NCBI GenBank assembly: GCA_951394045.1
Contig: OX595987.1
Span: forward strand, 2,790,001 to 2,854,000
From: Nitzschia sp. DOCU1
Taxonomy: Eukaryota; Bacillariophyta; Bacillariophyceae; Bacillariales; Bacillariaceae
Reading direction: 5' to 3'
Length of the DNA stretch: 64,000 nucleotides
Shown: positions 62,881 to 64,000 of the stretch, in pieces
How positions within the stretch are numbered: the stretch's first letter is position 1
Layout of the letters: each line of letters begins with the position of its first letter
The notes under the pieces: model-generated
Databases searched by the model: none
What the model was told of the DNA's origin: nothing
Seen by the model: only the letters and a program-made list of their open reading frames with translations
Made by a program: the position numbers and the translations under genes

Positions 62881-64000
62881 ATGAGGAAACCAAGCCATTT
62901 TCTGCTTTACTTCTCGCTTTGTACGCTCGAGAGCATTGACTCCCTTTCGCTAGGGGGACGCAGTGGAAAGCGCTCAAGCCCCGTAAACCGAGTCGCCATT
63001 GTCGGAGGGGGGATTGCAGGTCTGTCTTTAGCGCATGCTTTGAAGAACTCCCCATCTCTATGCCCGAAGGAAAATGCGGAAAAATTGGAAGTAACCATAT
63101 TTGACTCGCGACCATACTTGGACTATCAAGCAGGGTCGGGCGTCCAACTCAATGGCGGCATGGCAGTCCTCGGCAAGATTAACCCCGAAGTGCAAACAGC
63201 TGTAATTGACGCGGCTGTTCCTATTGGCACTTTACAAGGACGGAATAAATCATGGGGGAAAGATGGCTCCGAGAGCAAACTGTGGGACTTAGACCTGGCC
63301 ACAATCTTAAAGAATGCTGGTGGGATAGCTTCGAAGGAGCTTATCGTGGATAACCAACCAGTGTGGTATGGAATCATGCGTGGTGCCTTGCAAGAAACTC
63401 TAATGGAATCCCTTCCTAAAGAAGATACAATGCAAGTCATGTTTGGAAAAAGCATCGTCGGCATTTCAGCTAACAACGATGCAGCGTACTGTGACTTTGC
63501 CGATGGCACAACATCGGGGCCGTTCGATTTGGTCGTTGGATGCGACGGCATAAAGTCTGCTATAAAAGAATACATTGAGAAGGATAAAATATCCAAAGAG
63601 CCTTCGAAGCGAGAGGGTAGTGCTGCAGCATTATACGCCGGTATTCGTATTGGTTACGCCGTTGCGGACGCGGACAAGTCCGAGCAACATAGAAAATCAC
63701 GCTCCTTAAAACAGATCTTCGCTGATGGAGCCTACATGCTTCTGGGGACGTATGGGAACGGCAAAAATCGACCTCCATGCAACGGCATATTTATCATTTC
63801 ACTGGATAAAAATTTCAATGGACCTTTCAAGAGGAAGGAATCCAAGTCTGCTACGTCTATATCAGAGAATGCCGACTGGACCCAGGACCAAAGGCAAGCG
63901 AGGCAAGATGCCCAGCAACGAATGATCCAGCAACTGTCAGCCAATAATATCCCGGGAGAGGACATTGCTCTGGCCATTGAGAAATGCGACAGATTTTTTG
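62881..64000 (+). CDS. FAD-dependent monooxygenase, partial at right edge
   Basis: Open from ATG 62881 to the window end, 373 codons seen. A hydrophobic start (HFLLYFSLCTLES) suggests a signal peptide. NRVAIVGGGIAGLSLAHAL is the dinucleotide-binding GxGxxG fingerprint, IFDSRPYLDYQAGSGVQLN follows, and PFDLVVGCDGIKSAIKEY is the second FAD motif of the PHBH fold. Such enzymes hydroxylate or epoxidise aromatic compounds or carotenoids. Zeaxanthin-epoxidase-like proteins belong to the same fold and an antenna gene is next door, but the C-terminus needed to decide is outside the window. Confidence 0.8.
   Translation, partial: MRKPSHFLLYFSLCTLESIDSLSLGGRSGKRSSPVNRVAIVGGGIAGLSLAHALKNSPSLCPKENAEKLEVTIFDSRPYLDYQAGSGVQLNGGMAVLGKINPEVQTAVIDAAVPIGTLQGRNKSWGKDGSESKLWDLDLATILKNAGGIASKELIVDNQPVWYGIMRGALQETLMESLPKEDTMQVMFGKSIVGISANNDAAYCDFADGTTSGPFDLVVGCDGIKSAIKEYIEKDKISKEPSKREGSAAALYAGIRIGYAVADADKSEQHRKSRSLKQIFADGAYMLLGTYGNGKNRPPCNGIFIISLDKNFNGPFKRKESKSATSISENADWTQDQRQARQDAQQRMIQQLSANNIPGEDIALAIEKCDRFF

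Noticed and set aside
1..64000. CRISPR arrays, rRNA or tRNA genes
   Set aside because: No regularly spaced short repeats with unique spacers and no cloverleaf or rRNA core sequence were seen by eye; tRNAscan would be needed to be certain.

Overview
The window reads as nuclear DNA of a diatom. The strongest evidence is an intron-poor fucoxanthin chlorophyll a/c protein gene near the right end, a diatom-type Ty1/copia retrotransposon, and a Cys-rich motif of a kind common in diatom surface proteins inside the gene at 31 kb. Introns are few and mostly 60-125 nt. Many exon models below were obtained by matching donor/acceptor phases by eye and need RNA support.

Region 1 (1 to about 18.8 kb) is an accessory block. 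It holds three proteins I do not recognise (about 0.2-1.2, 1.8-2.9 and 5.3-6.8 kb), a complete B-type cyclin (3.2-4.4 kb, minus), and two tandem copies (period 5,709 bp, six differences) of a Helitron RepHel gene (HUH/Y2 rolling-circle Rep fused to a PIF1 helicase). An imperfect palindrome, TTTTCGTTA...TAACGAAAA often followed by CGATAT, recurs in most introns and spacers of this block; I did not see it to the right of 18.8 kb. The shared promoter between the cyclin and the gene at 5.3 kb carries five E2F-like sites. The RepHel start codon lies 2 bp after the stop of the gene at 5.3-6.8 kb. I infer that this block is one large composite mobile element with cargo genes.

Region 2 (19-48 kb) is ordinary host sequence with one insertion: DNA polymerase iota, a multi-pass membrane protein, PAF1, a young LTR retrotransposon (24,466-30,750, LTRs identical by eye) in the promoter region next to PAF1, an FG-GAP membrane protein, the splicing factor CWC25, a class III CoA-transferase, a small HEPN-like protein with a decayed tandem copy, a LOG-type phosphoribohydrolase with a membrane tail, a DUF885 metallopeptidase, cathepsin X/Z, an ankyrin-type protein, AATF/BFR2, and a phosphatase-kinase fusion.

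Region 3 (48.4-58.2 kb) holds three paralogues that join a RelA/SpoT-like nucleotidyltransferase-fold domain to long kinesin-light-chain-type TPR arrays. After them come TAP42/IGBP1, UBLCP1, the light-harvesting gene and a FAD monooxygenase cut by the right edge.
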